From the NCBI GenBank assembly GCA_958496175.1, contig OY292276.1, forward strand, positions 52,589,080 to 52,653,079: 64,000 bases of DNA. The letters are read 5' to 3'. The position numbers and the translations under genes were made by a program. This stretch comes from Sisyra terminalis (Eukaryota > Arthropoda > Insecta > Neuroptera > Sisyridae). Numbering within the stretch: position 1 is the stretch's first letter; every line of letters begins with the position of its first letter. The notes beneath the pieces were generated by a model, which did no database searches, was not told where the DNA came from, and worked only from the letters and a program-made list of their open reading frames with translations. This document shows positions 1 through 12,130 of this stretch, piece by piece.

Positions 1-244
1 TTGAAATATATATATACTTCACATTTGTCAGAGAATTTGTCTATAAAGTTATTTTGCAAATAAACTTTTAAATTAATGGATCTAATTCCATTGTAAAGAT
101 ATTTCAATTTAGTTTGTAAGTAGAGTTGAGTTTTCTTATGGAATTGTTAAAATTATTAATATATGGAAATGGAAGAATTGTCTGAAAAGTGTAAAGTAGA
201 TGCATCAATTGATTGAATCGAATGAAACAATAACATTTGTCAGA

Positions 245-597
245 TAATCCTCCCTTTCCTAGCAAATGGTTTATGGTATTTTTTGTGTTAAGGTTAACAA
301 AATGGTTAAAGCATTTAAAACGTTTGTACAGTTATAGTTTTGGATCATCAATCATTAAGTATAAGAATTGTAGTGTTAACAAATTTTTGCCACCGAAAAA
401 AAAATTAGAAATGATATTCCTCCCTTTCTTGGCAAATGGTTTATGGTGTTTTTTGTGTTAAGGTTAACAAAATGGTTCAAGCATTTAAAACAGTTGTACA
501 GTTATAGTATGTACAAGAGTTATAGTTTTGTAATCATTAAGCATAACAATTGTAGTGTTAACAAATGTTGCCAACGAAAAAAAATATAGAAATGTTA
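245..597. repeat. Tandem duplication, 170-bp unit, two copies
   Basis: The unit starts near tccctttcc at 251 and repeats at 421. It carries the shared blocks aaatggtttatgg, gtgttaaggttaacaaaatgg and tgtagtgttaacaaat. The second copy has a small extra insertion (gtatgtacaagag). The open frame across it is a by-product of the repeat. No coding potential. Confidence 0.85.
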
Positions 598-1211
598 TAT
601 TTTTTAGGGATTTTGTGGATGCGAAAGATTGGTTTTGGATATGGATATTTGAATAATTAAATTGATTTCAATTCCAGTTACGGATATAAAGTTATTTCGA
701 ATTATTCGATAGTTTCGGATAGGAATTGTAAAAGAAAAATGCTCTGCCCCCTATTTGAAATTATTTGAAACTTATACTTTAGATTGATTTAGGATATTTC
801 ATAGTTTTGGTTCCGGCTACGGAAATTCATAGCCTTTTTTTGGATCCTCTTCCCATTAATCAATAAATCGAACGTTTGTGATCTATATCTGAATAGGTCA
901 AAGGAAAAGTCTTACCCTTCCTCTGATGACACTATATAGTGTCATAAAAACAAGTGTATAATGTCTTCTCTTTTTGAGGATTAGGATTAGGGAATTCAGG
1001 ATTAGGTCACTATTTTACTAACCATAATAAACAAGCGAATTGTATGGTGCACTTATTAGTTCAGAAATGTATAAAGTTTCCACACGTTAAACCATTATTC
1101 CAGGGTCCGATATAATTCAAAATTTGCAGCCTTTTGTCAGCTAATTGCTAATTTCATCAGGCGAAAGTATAAGTTTCAATTTTGACACTTATTTGATTGA
1201 CTTACAAATTT
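598..1211. other. A/T-rich interval, no gene seen
   Basis: It holds only low-complexity sequence, with short repeats such as cggatatgg/gatatttgaa and actatatagtgtcat near 930. Neither strand has a frame with coding character. Confidence 0.5.
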
Positions 1212-1216
1212 CTTCC

Positions 1217-1392
1217 AGCCTACTGATGGCCAAGTGATCCAGGTAACTGTTCCAAAATTGGTACGTGTTAGGTTCGAATCTTGTGCTGAACAAATTTTCG
1301 ATATTTCTTAATTTACGGATTTTTATTAACCCCAGAGTCGTTGAAAACCTTGATAGTTATAAACCGAAGATAAAAACAGTAAAAAAAAATTT
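1217..1392 (+). repeat. tRNA-derived SINE, copy 1
   Basis: A box A-like TGGCCAAGTGATCCAGG (1227) and a good box B GGTTCGAATCT (1271) are 44 bp apart, the spacing of a tRNA-type RNA polymerase III promoter. A non-tRNA body follows, ending gatagttataaa, and then an A-rich tail. The second copy near 14989 shares the promoter and the tail block. It is not a functional tRNA, because the anticodon region and acceptor stem do not fold. Confidence 0.65.
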
Positions 1393-1872
1393 ATCCTTCA
1401 ATGTGTATTAGAAAAAAGAACAGAACTCGGATCACTCGCCAAGTGTGTCAACTCTTGAGTTAACACACTAATATGACCACAAACTCTTCTTCCACATTAA
1501 TGCCGTTTAATGGTCACGTTTATTGATAGATATATTTCCTAATGTGAAAAGGAGCTTTTCCAATGTATCCAATCCATGATTCTTTTAAATTTTATTAAAT
1601 GTTGCCATAAAAATATACAATAGTTCTCTAAAATAATAAACAATTAGATAGAGTAGATCGTAGTGGCAAATTGAGTTATCTTTGAAAGATTTTTAAAATT
1701 TTATAGCATCATTAAGAAAAATCATAAACCAACAACTCTAAACTTTAAAATATGATGCTTTTTTGACTTAAGTTTTTCTAAATAAATCGTAACATTTTAA
1801 AATATAAATTTAATAAATAAGAAGACAATTCAGGTTGTTTAAGATCGATTTTTTTATTTAATATTTTTTAAT

Positions 1873-1926
1873 ATTCAAATTAGCTGCGTTTCGTTACGTA
1901 TCGTAACTTCATCAGACTTCTTGAAT
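1873..1926 (-). ncRNA. Hammerhead ribozyme-like motif, family H1
   Basis: Read on the minus strand: CTGATGA, one extra A, stem II GTTACG-ATA-CGTAAC, then GAAAC. Distal stem I pairs ATTCAA with TTGAAT. Stem III in this copy is ACGC instead of the palindromic ACGT seen in the other family members, so it may be inactive. Confidence 0.6.
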
Positions 1927-2052
1927 CACAAAAAATATAATATTTTCAATTTAAATTCAATAAATATTTTTTTTTTCATTTATTTATTAAGTTATAAATA
2001 AGAATTTTTATTTATTTATTGGTTTTAAATTGAAAATATTATATTTTTTGTG

Positions 2053-2105
2053 ATTCAAGAAGTCTGAGAAGTTACGATACGTAACGAAACGTAATTAATT
2101 TGAAT
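2053..2105 (+). ncRNA. Degenerate hammerhead-like motif, family H1
   Basis: The opposite arm of the same foldback has an intact stem II (GTTACG/CGTAAC), GAAACGTA and the ATTCAA/TTGAAT pairing. The core, however, reads CTGAGAAG instead of CTGATGAAG, a one-base deletion that should disable cleavage. Confidence 0.5.
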
Positions 2106-2205
2106 ATTAAAAAAAAATAAATAAAAAAACCGATCTTAAACAACCTGAATTGTTTTTTTATTTAATAAAAGCTGAGATCTGAATTTTATCATCTATTATA
2201 AATTT

Positions 2206-3428
2206 AATGAAAATAATATCATATTTTTAGAAACTTATGGTCTTTTAGTTCTAAGTCAGTGGAACTATCCAACTGCAAGTTTTATAAATTTGAAACTTAT
2301 ACTTTCGTTATCACAGAAATAAATCATAGTAATCATAGTACTTTTATACTTAAATAATTTATAATGGGAGATTTATACTTTAAAAAATTGGAGAATATTA
2401 CTGTCAGAATAAAAGTTGAGATTTATTATTGACATGGATTGTCCTTGGAATCGAGTAAGGTCTTTTCCAAACTACATGGTTTAATTATACAAAATGATAG
2501 ATTATTATCAGTATTTAGTAATAAAAATATGGTTATAATTAGCCATTAAATTGTCCAATATAAAACGGTGTCAGTTCCAAGAATATACTTTGTCGCAATA
2601 TAAATATCGAATGTCTCCAACATTCAAGCAAAAAAATACTCTTAAATTACATTTACTTTATAACTGTAATTTCCGATTGAAGTTTTCGGTTCAATAGCCT
2701 ACTTACGTCGAATTTATCTCTCTAACAGAACTCAAATCGTTCATATAGGTCAAAATTAACGCTATTGTAAATATAAAAAAAATGAAAGTAATCTGAAGAA
2801 TTATAAATTTGCAGCGGCTAGAAACATTTAATCGAACTCCGGTTTGTATACAAATGTGCGCCATAAATCTAACGTAAGTGTTTTCCATTTAAATTGAATT
2901 TTTTTAAGAAGCAAACGAAGAAAAAGAAGCGGTGAATTTTTCCTCAAGTTTGACTTGAGATACAAGAATGCTTATTAGGATTGTAGATGTTTGAAATAAA
3001 CGCGAGATTCGAATGAAATCTAGCGGAATTCTAATTACGACGTATAGAAATAAGAAAACAATGTTCACATAATTATGGTGCTTAATTGCTAATGTACAAG
3101 TAGAAATGAGTACAGTAAATACAAAAAACTGATGTACATAAATATAGTGAAAATATTAAAAAAAAAATATATATTCCCAATGCTTTATATTATGTAGATA
3201 GATATTGTGTTGTTACATTAAACGTCTTGGATTTCTCAGTGTTAGCAAAAATGTAGACAATGTGTAAGATATTTTTTTCTTTAAATTGTTTCAAATTTAT
3301 ATCAAAACATATAAAACTAATAAATAAACAAAATTCTCTGATTACATTTTTTGCTAGTTAAGTTATTTAAATTTCTATGACAAACTAATATGGTTATGAT
3401 TGTGTTAAAAGCAAATTGTGTAGTATTA
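2206..3428. other. A/T-rich interval, no gene seen
   Basis: I see only low-complexity A/T-rich DNA with a poly-A run near 3165. A 61-codon open frame on the minus strand at 2703-2888 has no coding character. Confidence 0.45.
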
Positions 3429-3433
3429 ATTTT

Positions 3434-4218
3434 CAACTGAGTAGGGATTGCAATCCCGTACTGTTTTCAATCACGCGGGATTTTTGCTGGATTGGCTTCG
3501 TAACAGCGGGATCCTGCGGGATCCCGCAGTGCCTAAATTTGAGCTGGATCCCGTTGGATCACGGGATCCTACTTTGCTGGATTGCAATTCCTACAACTGA
3601 GCCGCTTATTTTGAAAGTAGTTTAAGTCTACCTTTAGGGCCATTTGTAACCGTTATTTTTTTTAAAATATCAATTTACAACTGAGTAGGAACTGCAATCC
3701 CGTACTGTTTCCAATCCCGCGGTATTTTCGCTGAATTGGCTTTGCAACAGCATAGCCTAAAATTGAGCTGGATCCCGCTATATCGTGGGATCTCAACTTG
3801 CTGGATTCCAATCCTTACAATTGAGCCGCTTATTTTGAAAGTAGTTTAAGTCTACTTTCAGTTCCATTTGTAACCGTTATTTTTTTTAAATATTAATTTG
3901 CAGGATAATAATATATATATATATATATATATATATGTCTTTGAGACTGAATTAAATTTTTTTTAATTTTTTAATTAAAAATTATCACGTAGGGATCATA
4001 CAACTGAGTAGGGATTGCAATCCCGTACTGTTTCTAATCCCGCGGGATTTTTGCTTAATTGACTTTGTAACAGCAGAGCCTAAAATTGAGCTGGATCCCG
4101 CTGGATCACGGGATCTCAATTTGCTAGATTGCAATCCTTACAACTGAGCCGCTTATTTTGAAAATAGTTTCAGTCTACTTTCAGTTCCATTTGTAACCCT
4201 TATTTTTTTTAAATCTTA
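3434..4218. repeat. Direct repeat of ~240 bp, three copies
   Basis: The copies start at caactgagtagg, at 3434, 3678 and 4001. Each has a palindromic G/C-rich core built on gggatccc/cgcggga and ends in gagccgcttattttgaaa and ccatttgtaacc. The third is separated from the second by an inserted A/T microsatellite and an A/T-rich stretch. The gggatccc-type motifs make the unit hairpin-prone. Confidence 0.85.
3911..3936. repeat. (AT)13 microsatellite
   Basis: Uninterrupted AT dinucleotides lie between the second and third copies of the 240-bp repeat. Confidence 0.95.
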
Positions 4219-4419
4219 AAGCAGGCCATTCAGGCTCCGATTTATAGTCTAACTAGTCGGACTACTAGTTGGATCTTCTAGTTGTCCCTCTAAATGATCC
4301 GACTATTTTGACTAGACATCCAATTTCCACCAACACCATTCACGGTCCGACTTTAGATTCAACTTCGAAAGTCGGGCCACTAGTTGGACTGCAAGTCGGA
4401 GCGTGAATGGTCTGCTTAA
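4203..4419. mobile_element. MITE of ~216 bp with imperfect ~38-bp terminal inverted repeats
   Basis: The left end (gccattcaggctccgat) matches the complement of the right end (tcggagcgtgaatggtct). Both continue into tccaactagt-type sequence, and the interior repeats the same words in further inverted copies. No coding sequence, so it is non-autonomous. No clear target-site duplication was identified, so the superfamily is open. Confidence 0.7.
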
Positions 4420-7340
4420 ACGTAGAGTCATTAATTATTGCTTTTATGTTATCCGTAAATATAATGCAAAAAATATTCAAATTTTGGACTTCCAGTAACG
4501 ACCAATTGAATTGTTTACTCAGATCTATGAGATAGTTGTAATTAATAGCAAAAGCATCTTTGTTGCTATTTTTTGTTACTACTAGACCCGATACTAACGA
4601 AGATTGGATTGTTTTATATATAAATCGACCATCAGGATCTAGGTCCTAGATTGGAAATTGATCCGTAAAAATGCTGGTATACGATGAATATTATATATAA
4701 ACTTATATATTTTTTCATCCGACTAGAAAGAGTCTTGGGTAATAAGAATGGTGAATCGACCCTGAAAATATATTTTAATGATACTTTGTAAAATAAAATA
4801 CGAAGATCTTGGAAGTTTCAGATCTCTATCTCAATTAATTTTTGTGAAAATAAAAACAATAATACGTGAAAAACAGGAAACATTTTTTTGCTCAGAATAT
4901 ACTAAACCGATTAATTTTAAAATGAATTAGCGGTTGGTAATACTTTTTTCAGAAGAAATTAACCATTAGATAAATAGATTTATGAAGTCTATAAAAAATT
5001 ATATTTTCTATAAAAAAAAATTTTTTTTAAGTTCATAATATTTTCTTTATAATGTGTGATTTTTTTCATTTTTTTTTAAAGAATACTACATAGTGAAAAA
5101 AATTAAAATAAAAACCACTTCCGTGTTTAATATCGCATTAATTGCTGTTGTATAATACATTGCATATCATTGATTCGGGGTAGCCATGTTAAATTTTCAA
5201 ATTTTCAATAATCAAAACAAATGAACATCCTTAAATCTCGCAATCCCATTGGCTAATAGGCACATACATTGACGTGAATGTGCTGCCATCAAATATTAGT
5301 GCATTGCTTGGCTTATTTAAGCTTTATTTGTTCTTAATTAATTAATTCGATTTGATTAAAGGCCAAAAAGTAATAATAAAAGTGATAATTTAAATAGTGC
5401 TCAATTCATTAAGATAGCAATTCTTTTATTCAAGTAAGTGAAATGTTAATAAATCCTGAAAATCGGAAAGCTTAGTACCAACAGTATTGGTTTCGATTCA
5501 ATTGTTAATTGAGATTTTTGAGAAAAATTTATATTTCCAATCGAAACTATTGTAAAACTTAGAGCTATAAGTATGGTAAATTGGTTCTGGAAAGTTGTTT
5601 ATAAAATATTTTTAATATTTCTCTAATATTTCTTTGATTTCCATGCTAACTAAATATGAAATTAATGAACATTTTAATTGATCAATTTTTGTATTGAATT
5701 TTAGAAATTATTTACTAATGTTTCCGCTTACTATTCATTTATTTCTTTAATTATAATTCTTTTATACTGCATAGAATTTTTTCATCCAAATTCCAAATCA
5801 AACACATACAATAACTTACCTCATGCGTAAACATACCTTACCTATACCTTAAAGGGATATTGACTATAAAAATTAAAGTAATTCGAGGTTAATTTTCAAA
5901 AAAATAATATTTTACTTTCTCTTTTTTTTAAAAAGTAATAAAAAACTAAAGAAACAATTAAATATTTTTAATCTTCGGTACGAACCACAAGAGTTTCGTT
6001 AAGATTCATTAACTACATATTCTTTTTTACGGGTAAGGTATGTTTGAAGAATAAACCGATTTCAAGAACATAATCGATGATACAAATAATTTTAATTTAT
6101 TTTTATTTTCCTTGTATAGTCAAAAGTTTATACCAACAATTTTTGTGGTTCTATATTTGTAAAAAAATAGTTAATTTATTGCAATCACCTTATAAAATCC
6201 ATATTAGAATATAAACACCTTTGGTACTTTATATATTATTGTGCGGCATTGTTATACAAAAGGTATGAATTAAATGTGAAAAATCCAATTTCTTTTCACA
6301 ACTGAATAAATTGGAACACAATTTTGTACGAAATTAAGCGAAATTCGACCCTGTAATTTTACTAATGAGGCGATTTACGAGTGGTAAATATTAAGTGGAG
6401 ATTTTCGTAATTTTCTTAGGTTTCGCTATGCCAATTTATATTTTTAGGTTAACAATTAGTGTTAAAGATTAAAGCGACTTGGGCACTTTACTTTCGATTT
6501 AATGAGTTTTGCTTGTTTAGATTGTACAGGGACGAATTTTATTTTCCCCCTTATCTTTGGTTTTTATTGAGTACAGTGATTTGAACTTAAAAAATTAACT
6601 ATACTATGCCATTATGTTTTGGTTTTGATGGTATTGATATTTTTATTTGAATGTTTTTTTAAGTAAGCCAATTGGTATCACTAGTCTTATAAGTTATTGC
6701 CATCTTTGTACCGGTCAGGGAATGTCAGGAATTTTAATTGGATCATGAGAATAATCAGGGAAATAAGTCTGGAATAAAACTTTTTTTTTCATAAATTGAT
6801 CAGCATTTAAATTTTAACGCAACTTTAGGTAAAAGTTTTAATTAGTTATTGTTGTAATTGTAGGGTGGATTAGCTAAATAATATACATGTGATTTGTAAT
6901 TCTTCATTAGTTAACAGTATGTACATTTTATGAATTCTCGGACAATACTATTGCTTCACTACTTAGGCGCTTCCTAAATATAAATATATCGCTAGAAAGC
7001 ACCCCATATAATTTAGACATAGTAGGTACTTATTAGGTATTGAATCAGTAGTGGCATTTCTAAAAAGACAAGGGGAAAAGTACCTACAACGAATTACGGA
7101 CCATCCAAATAAATTGGTCACCGAAATTTTTCACGACCCTTCGTACGAAAGGCTTAAATGAGTAGATCCTTTAATTTTTATCAATTCTTAATGTTTATTT
7201 TATACCTCTTATTTCTAATGATACTTCCAATAGTTGAGTTTTAAATCTTTTTATGTTTTTATTAATTTTAATACGATTTAATAACCGTTATGGCTGCAAT
7301 TGGCGTCGATATTTATGTGTAATCTATGTTGCATAAATAT
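4420..7340. other. A/T-rich interval, no gene seen
   Basis: The stretch has many homopolymer A/T runs (notably 4995-5100). I found no coding frame, tRNA or clear element. Confidence 0.45.
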
Positions 7341-7348
7341 GTGTTTAT

Positions 7349-8283
7349 TAGACTGGGCCAAAAAAATCGACCATTTTTTTTTTGAAAAGTATATTGAAAA
7401 TATTGTTCAAGGTGACAAAAAAAAATTATCGGGAAGGTTTAAGCCCTTAATATTAATATTAAAAGGTTTATCATCTTTAATTTCGATTTTTTATTTGTGC
7501 TTTCATTTTTGCGTCAATGCTATCAAATTATCAAAGTAAAAAAAAACCATCTGCACATATATTTATAGAAAATTTAATTCCCTACAAAAAACGTCTATTT
7601 GAAAATTTTTGCCAGACACGCTGTTTCCAAATAATCAAGCTTTAAACATTGATATAATTTTTAGATTTATCTTCTTTATTTTGGAATTTTGTAATTAACG
7701 AACAAATAAATATATAGAAATGAACAATATAGATTCTTGAAGGGAATTTAATGCTCCGCAAAAAAGGTATCTTAACGTTTTTACATAAAATCGCTTTTTC
7801 AAAAGTTATTTACAATTAAAGTTGAAGGAAAAATTAAATTATTGTTTTTTTCGTTGTTGAACCAACTTTGAAAGAGTGATTTTATGTAAAAACGTTAAGA
7901 GACCTTTTTTGTAGAGCATTAAATTCCCTTCAAGAAATCTATATTGGTCATTTCTATAAATTTATTTGTTCGTTAGTTACAAAATTCCAAAATAAAGGAG
8001 ATCTAAAATTATATCAATGTTTAAAGCTTGATTATTCGGAAATGGTGTGTCTGGCAAAAATTTTCAAAGAGACGTTTTTTGTAGGAAATTTAATTTTCTA
8101 TAAATATATGTGCAGATTATTTTTTTTACCTTGGTAGTTTGACAGCATTGACGCAAAAATGAAAGCATGAAAGCAAATAAAAAATCGAATTTAAAGATGA
8201 TAAACCTTTTAATATTAATATTAAGATATATTTTCGATATATTTTTCGAAAAAAAAAATAGTCGATTTTTTTGGCCCCGTCTA
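7349..8283. mobile_element. Long foldback element (~935 bp), family F1
   Basis: Two ~450-bp inverted arms meet around 7830. The ends are TAGACTGGGCCAAAAAAA on the left and the complement of TAGACGGGGCCAAAAAAA on the right. Inner landmarks repeat in both arms: cttaatattaatatta, tttaaagcttgattatt-like and aacgtttttacataaaat. Flanking octamers gtgtttat (7341) and atgtgtat (8284) agree at 6 of 8 positions, compatible with an old 8-bp target duplication. No transposase is present. The small open frames in it are repeat-derived. Confidence 0.8.
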
Positions 8284-8652
8284 ATGTGTATGTTAAATGT
8301 ATTGAAGAAAACGGTGCAAATTAATGCATCATATGTATGTACTCCGTTATTATTTTAAGTCCTATACATTTAGTAATAGTTATCTTGACCCTGGTCAAAA
8401 AATTTAGGCTATAATTAATTTTAGAGTTACAATACTTTAGGCTAGAAGCACTGTGTGCTTAGTACCTAAATATAACAACAAATTTGTAAATAAAAAAAAA
8501 ATTTATATATCAACAGTTATTGCACCTTCTTATTTTTGGGCATTATTACCTAAAAAAAATACAATGAATGTTTCAGATCATTAACTTTTATTGAGGTACC
8601 CAATATATCAAATATAGGATTTCATATTTGAAGTTGGCAACTTGTTGCTCAC

Positions 8653-8668
8653 GAGCCGCATGCGGCTC
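8653..8668. repeat. Perfect 16-bp palindrome GAGCCGCATGCGGCTC
   Basis: It is strikingly G/C-rich against its surroundings. Words like this occur near the ends of some hAT-type DNA transposons (recalled knowledge), so it may be a transposon scar. No matching terminal repeats were found. Confidence 0.4.
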
Positions 8669-8814
8669 ACCAGGATCATCCTAATATATTTTAAGTTATT
8701 AAATTTTTCTAGAACTACCGATGTAGATTTGTGCTTTCAAAACAATTTACCTTATCACATCCAAAAGATATAATGTTTAAATTCTAAATCTTTTTTGTCA
8801 TAATAAATGATAAA

Positions 8815-8990
8815 ATTCAGATCTCAGCTTTTATTAAATAAGAAGACAATTCAGATTGTTTAAGATCGGTTTTTTTATTTAATATTTTGTAATATTCAAA
8901 TTAGCTACGTTTCGTTACGTATTATAACTTCATCAGGTTTCTTAAATCCCAAAAAATATAATATTTTCAATTTAAATTCAATAAATAAAT
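8815..8990 (-). mobile_element. Hammerhead-bearing repeat, family H1, single arm
   Basis: It matches one arm of the 1818-2170 foldback (gacaattcagattgtttaag, acgtttcgttacgtatta) plus the outer flank ttcagatctcagcttttatt. The second arm is absent, so it is a truncated copy. Confidence 0.75.
8894..8947 (-). ncRNA. Hammerhead-like motif, family H1, decayed stem II
   Basis: On the minus strand the core CTGATGA and GAAAC with an ACGT stem-III palindrome are intact. Stem II has decayed to GTTATAATACGTAAC, leaving four outer pairs. Confidence 0.55.
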
Positions 8991-11205
8991 AATAAAAAAA
9001 TATGTCATTTCTAATAAACAATTTTTTTGGTGTATTAGTTATAGGTAATAAGTAAGCACAAAAATTAATACAGAAACCTAAAATTGTGTCCAAATCTTAT
9101 TAAATTTTGTTAACTGAAACTTCCGTTTACGGAAGATAACATTGCCTATCTAAAATTGAATGTAAAGATAAAAATCTTTCTCACATTTTTTTTTCTAATG
9201 TAATAAATCAAAGGGTTCAAACAAATTACTGTATTTATGCTTCATGAAACTTGAATTATATAGGTAAAATTTATTAATCTCCGTGAAAAAAAATTCACAA
9301 GATCACAATGTTACGTTTTAACAATTAACATTGAAGTTTTCATTGAACAAAACTTGAATTTTTTAAAGCTTTAACTACATTTATCAAATAACTTTTTTTT
9401 TCATTTACTTAAAGAACATTTTTTTTTAATAGTCAAAAATAATATTTGCGATTTGAAACCAGAATTTAAAGATAAATATATGATAAATGTGGTTTTGCGT
9501 AATTTCATATGTATTTATCTTTCGAAGGAGTGGTATCTACCACCTGTTAGTAAAAGAAAACTATTCGAAGGTGATTGAAGCAAAATTTCCATTTTATAAT
9601 AATTGTATTGTAAAACATAATCTCTCATTTGTAAATTATATAATTTTATATAAAATAAAATAAAATAGACAAGTAACATGTTCGGTAGTTAAAAAATATG
9701 TTTTGCAATTGATAATTTGTCATGTTGAAAGAGGGACTAATTAATATTTATTGAGGAGTGACATCTGGAAATAGGAATTAAAAGTTTTTTTTTCCTGATT
9801 AATTATAAAAATATGTATGAATATAATTTTGTCACGTTTTGTTGTATTACTGAACATCTTTTACATGATTCATCTAAATTATCGTTTTGTACTTTTGCCT
9901 ATTATTTTTTTTCCATTTTCATGCATAATATTCGTAAATTCATATTATTTTCTGTTTGCCATATACCTGGGATAATAATATTATAATGCTTGCGTAATAA
10001 ATAATTGCAAGATCAGACTGCGATGGACTTTTGGCCTTGTTCAGGCATTATATGCAAAAGCACTATAGTCAACATTTTTTCATTGATTTAATTCAAATCT
10101 GAAGAACTTAGTGGATTTTTTTTTAAATCGATTTATGATTGATTAAAATAATAAAAAAATAAGAAAGTTTAAGTACAAGTACTTCTTTCGTTGTCTCGTT
10201 AATTTTTTACGTTTTCAATAGCAATTGTTGAAAACCAGAATGACTAGTTTGTAAGTATATTACACTTATAAGTATAGAGGCACTATTCTTGTTCTACTTA
10301 TTACAATCAAACGTGCAATTATTTTCATATTTTTCGACCGGGTGAGCGGAAAGTAACAATTTGTTTCCACTTTAAATTATGCAAGAAACAATTTGGCGCA
10401 ACGAATATGATTTATTCAAAGTCATTGATAAAAATTTGAATTTAGAACACTTTATTTTTAAAATATGGCTTCACTTGAATCTAATATCGCCCCTCTTCAA
10501 TGAATAACTCTTAAGATACTTCGCAAATGTTTCATTGAAAGGATTCAAAGAAAATCTTAATTATTTCAGATACTAATTAATCAAGAAAGTAATTTAGAAA
10601 GCAATTTACAGTAAGAGATTTGTTTTTCATTTTAATTGGCAAAATGACATTGATTAAAAAAGCACTATTAAAAATTTTTCCAGGTATTTCCGTATAATTT
10701 CATATACGATAATTCGCTAATTGTGAAGTTTATGGATTCTGTAAGCACTTATTTCTTTATTGATTTAGAGTTTAGCAATATCAATCCACTTATGAGCCGT
10801 TTTATTAATCTATTTACTAGACTAATATTACCTACTCAATGATAAAAGATAACAATAAATAATGACTTCTAATCATATAATTAAGTAGTTATGATAATTT
10901 ATAATTACATCAATTATTTTTGATTTAAATGATAAGGATTTTGATTGGCAATGAAGTATATGTTTTAAGTCTTCGGTTTGTTTTATTATACGAGTAATAG
11001 CCAAAATGAAAATTTTTGAATAACTATTCTCAAGTTGAGAAATAGATATTATTTATGAAAAATAATATTTTTCAAATTTTTTAAATTTAAAATCCACTCC
11101 AAAACACTAGAAAGTGACATGACTTCGTTTATGACGTCACGTTTGAATACTAAAGTATACACTAAGTACTAGACAATTCAAATAGTCAATAGTTTTTTAT
11201 TTATT
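8991..11205. other. A/T-rich interval, no gene seen
   Basis: Low-complexity DNA with scattered short repeats. The minus-strand open frame at 8905-9093 overlaps the H1 repeat and is not a gene. No RNA gene recognised. Confidence 0.45.
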
Positions 11206-12130
11206 TTTTAATATTCTACCATTTCCTTGTAACATTTTTTTTAATATACAATAAAAATACAAAATTTTGATGCAACTTTTGATCCATTGATAATCAGCCT
11301 CAATGGTATTAACGTTTTGATATCTAGTTTGCAAATTTTTATTGCCAAATTAGTAAAAATCAAATGATTACCAAGGAAAATATAAAAAAATTGGATTTTA
11401 AATTTCAATTTTTTTTTACTTCTTAGTAAATGTAACGATTGAAATAAATAGAAATCCAATGGAATAACTTGGGACAGTTAGAGTCGGTACGGAAATTTCC
11501 CCCCCTCAATTTATTAGTTTTTCCACGACTTTTCTTCTGCAAAGGGATCTTGCATTACCATGTTGCAGCATAGAATTTTGTCTGTTAACTTTGGACACAT
11601 TTGGGTATTTGGTTAGTATTTGGTTGGCGTAAATTTGGTACCATTTCTTTCCTTAACTTCTTATTGGTTCAGTGTTTTGCCATTCTTCGTTGGTACCCAT
11701 TGGGGAACTGAAAATTATCGAATTAGAAATTAAAAAAACTCATTTTGGCAGTAATGAACATCTGATACAGTTAGATAAACATTAAAAATGTTTTTAATAA
11801 CTTTTCTTTTGCAGCAAAAGTTTTTCTTCTGCAAAGGAGTCTTACATTACCGTGTTACAGTGTAGGGTTTTTTCTGTTAAAAGTTTTTGGGCACTTTTGG
11901 GTGTTTGATTGGTCGACCAAAATTGATTAGGATTATTTGACAGATCGTCGACATTTGGTACCACTTCTTCGCTTAACTTCTTATTGGTTAAATTTTTTGC
12001 TATTCTTCGTTGATTGCTATTCTACGTTGGAAAAATGAAAATTATCGAATTCGAAACTAAAAAAAACTCATTTGGCATTAATGAACATCGAATGCATTTA
12101 GATAACATTGAAAATAATTTTAGTAACAAT
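11206..12130. repeat. Dispersed repeat family M, duplicated (two internal copies)
   Basis: The block ctgcaaaggg.tctt.cattacc, ttcttattggtt, attcttcgttggtac and aatgaacatc occurs at about 11530-11760 and again at 11825-12100. It is preceded by atcagcctcaatggtatt at 11290. The same block recurs at 18317-18950 and, inverted and partial, at 30000-30130. The 18317 copy begins with a mariner-like terminus, so family M is probably decayed non-autonomous mariner material. Confidence 0.7.

Larger units (their letters stand above)
1818..2170. mobile_element. Hammerhead-bearing foldback element, family H1, copy 1
   Basis: There are two ~160-bp inverted arms. The left has gacaattcaggttgtttaag and the right its complement cttaaacaacctgaattg, around an A/T-rich loop at about 1960-2030. 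Each arm carries the block acgtttcgttacgtatcgta or its complement. A flanking stretch (agctgagatctgaatttta, 2170-2200) reappears inverted near 8815, so the true element extends beyond the palindrome. Other copies are at 8815-8990 (one arm) and 41585-41880 (both arms). Confidence 0.8.

Noticed and set aside
1808..2169. 10-bp target duplication atttaataaa around the H1 foldback
   Set aside because: The right flank beyond it belongs to the same repeat family (it reappears at 8815), so the element continues and the match is probably A/T-rich chance.
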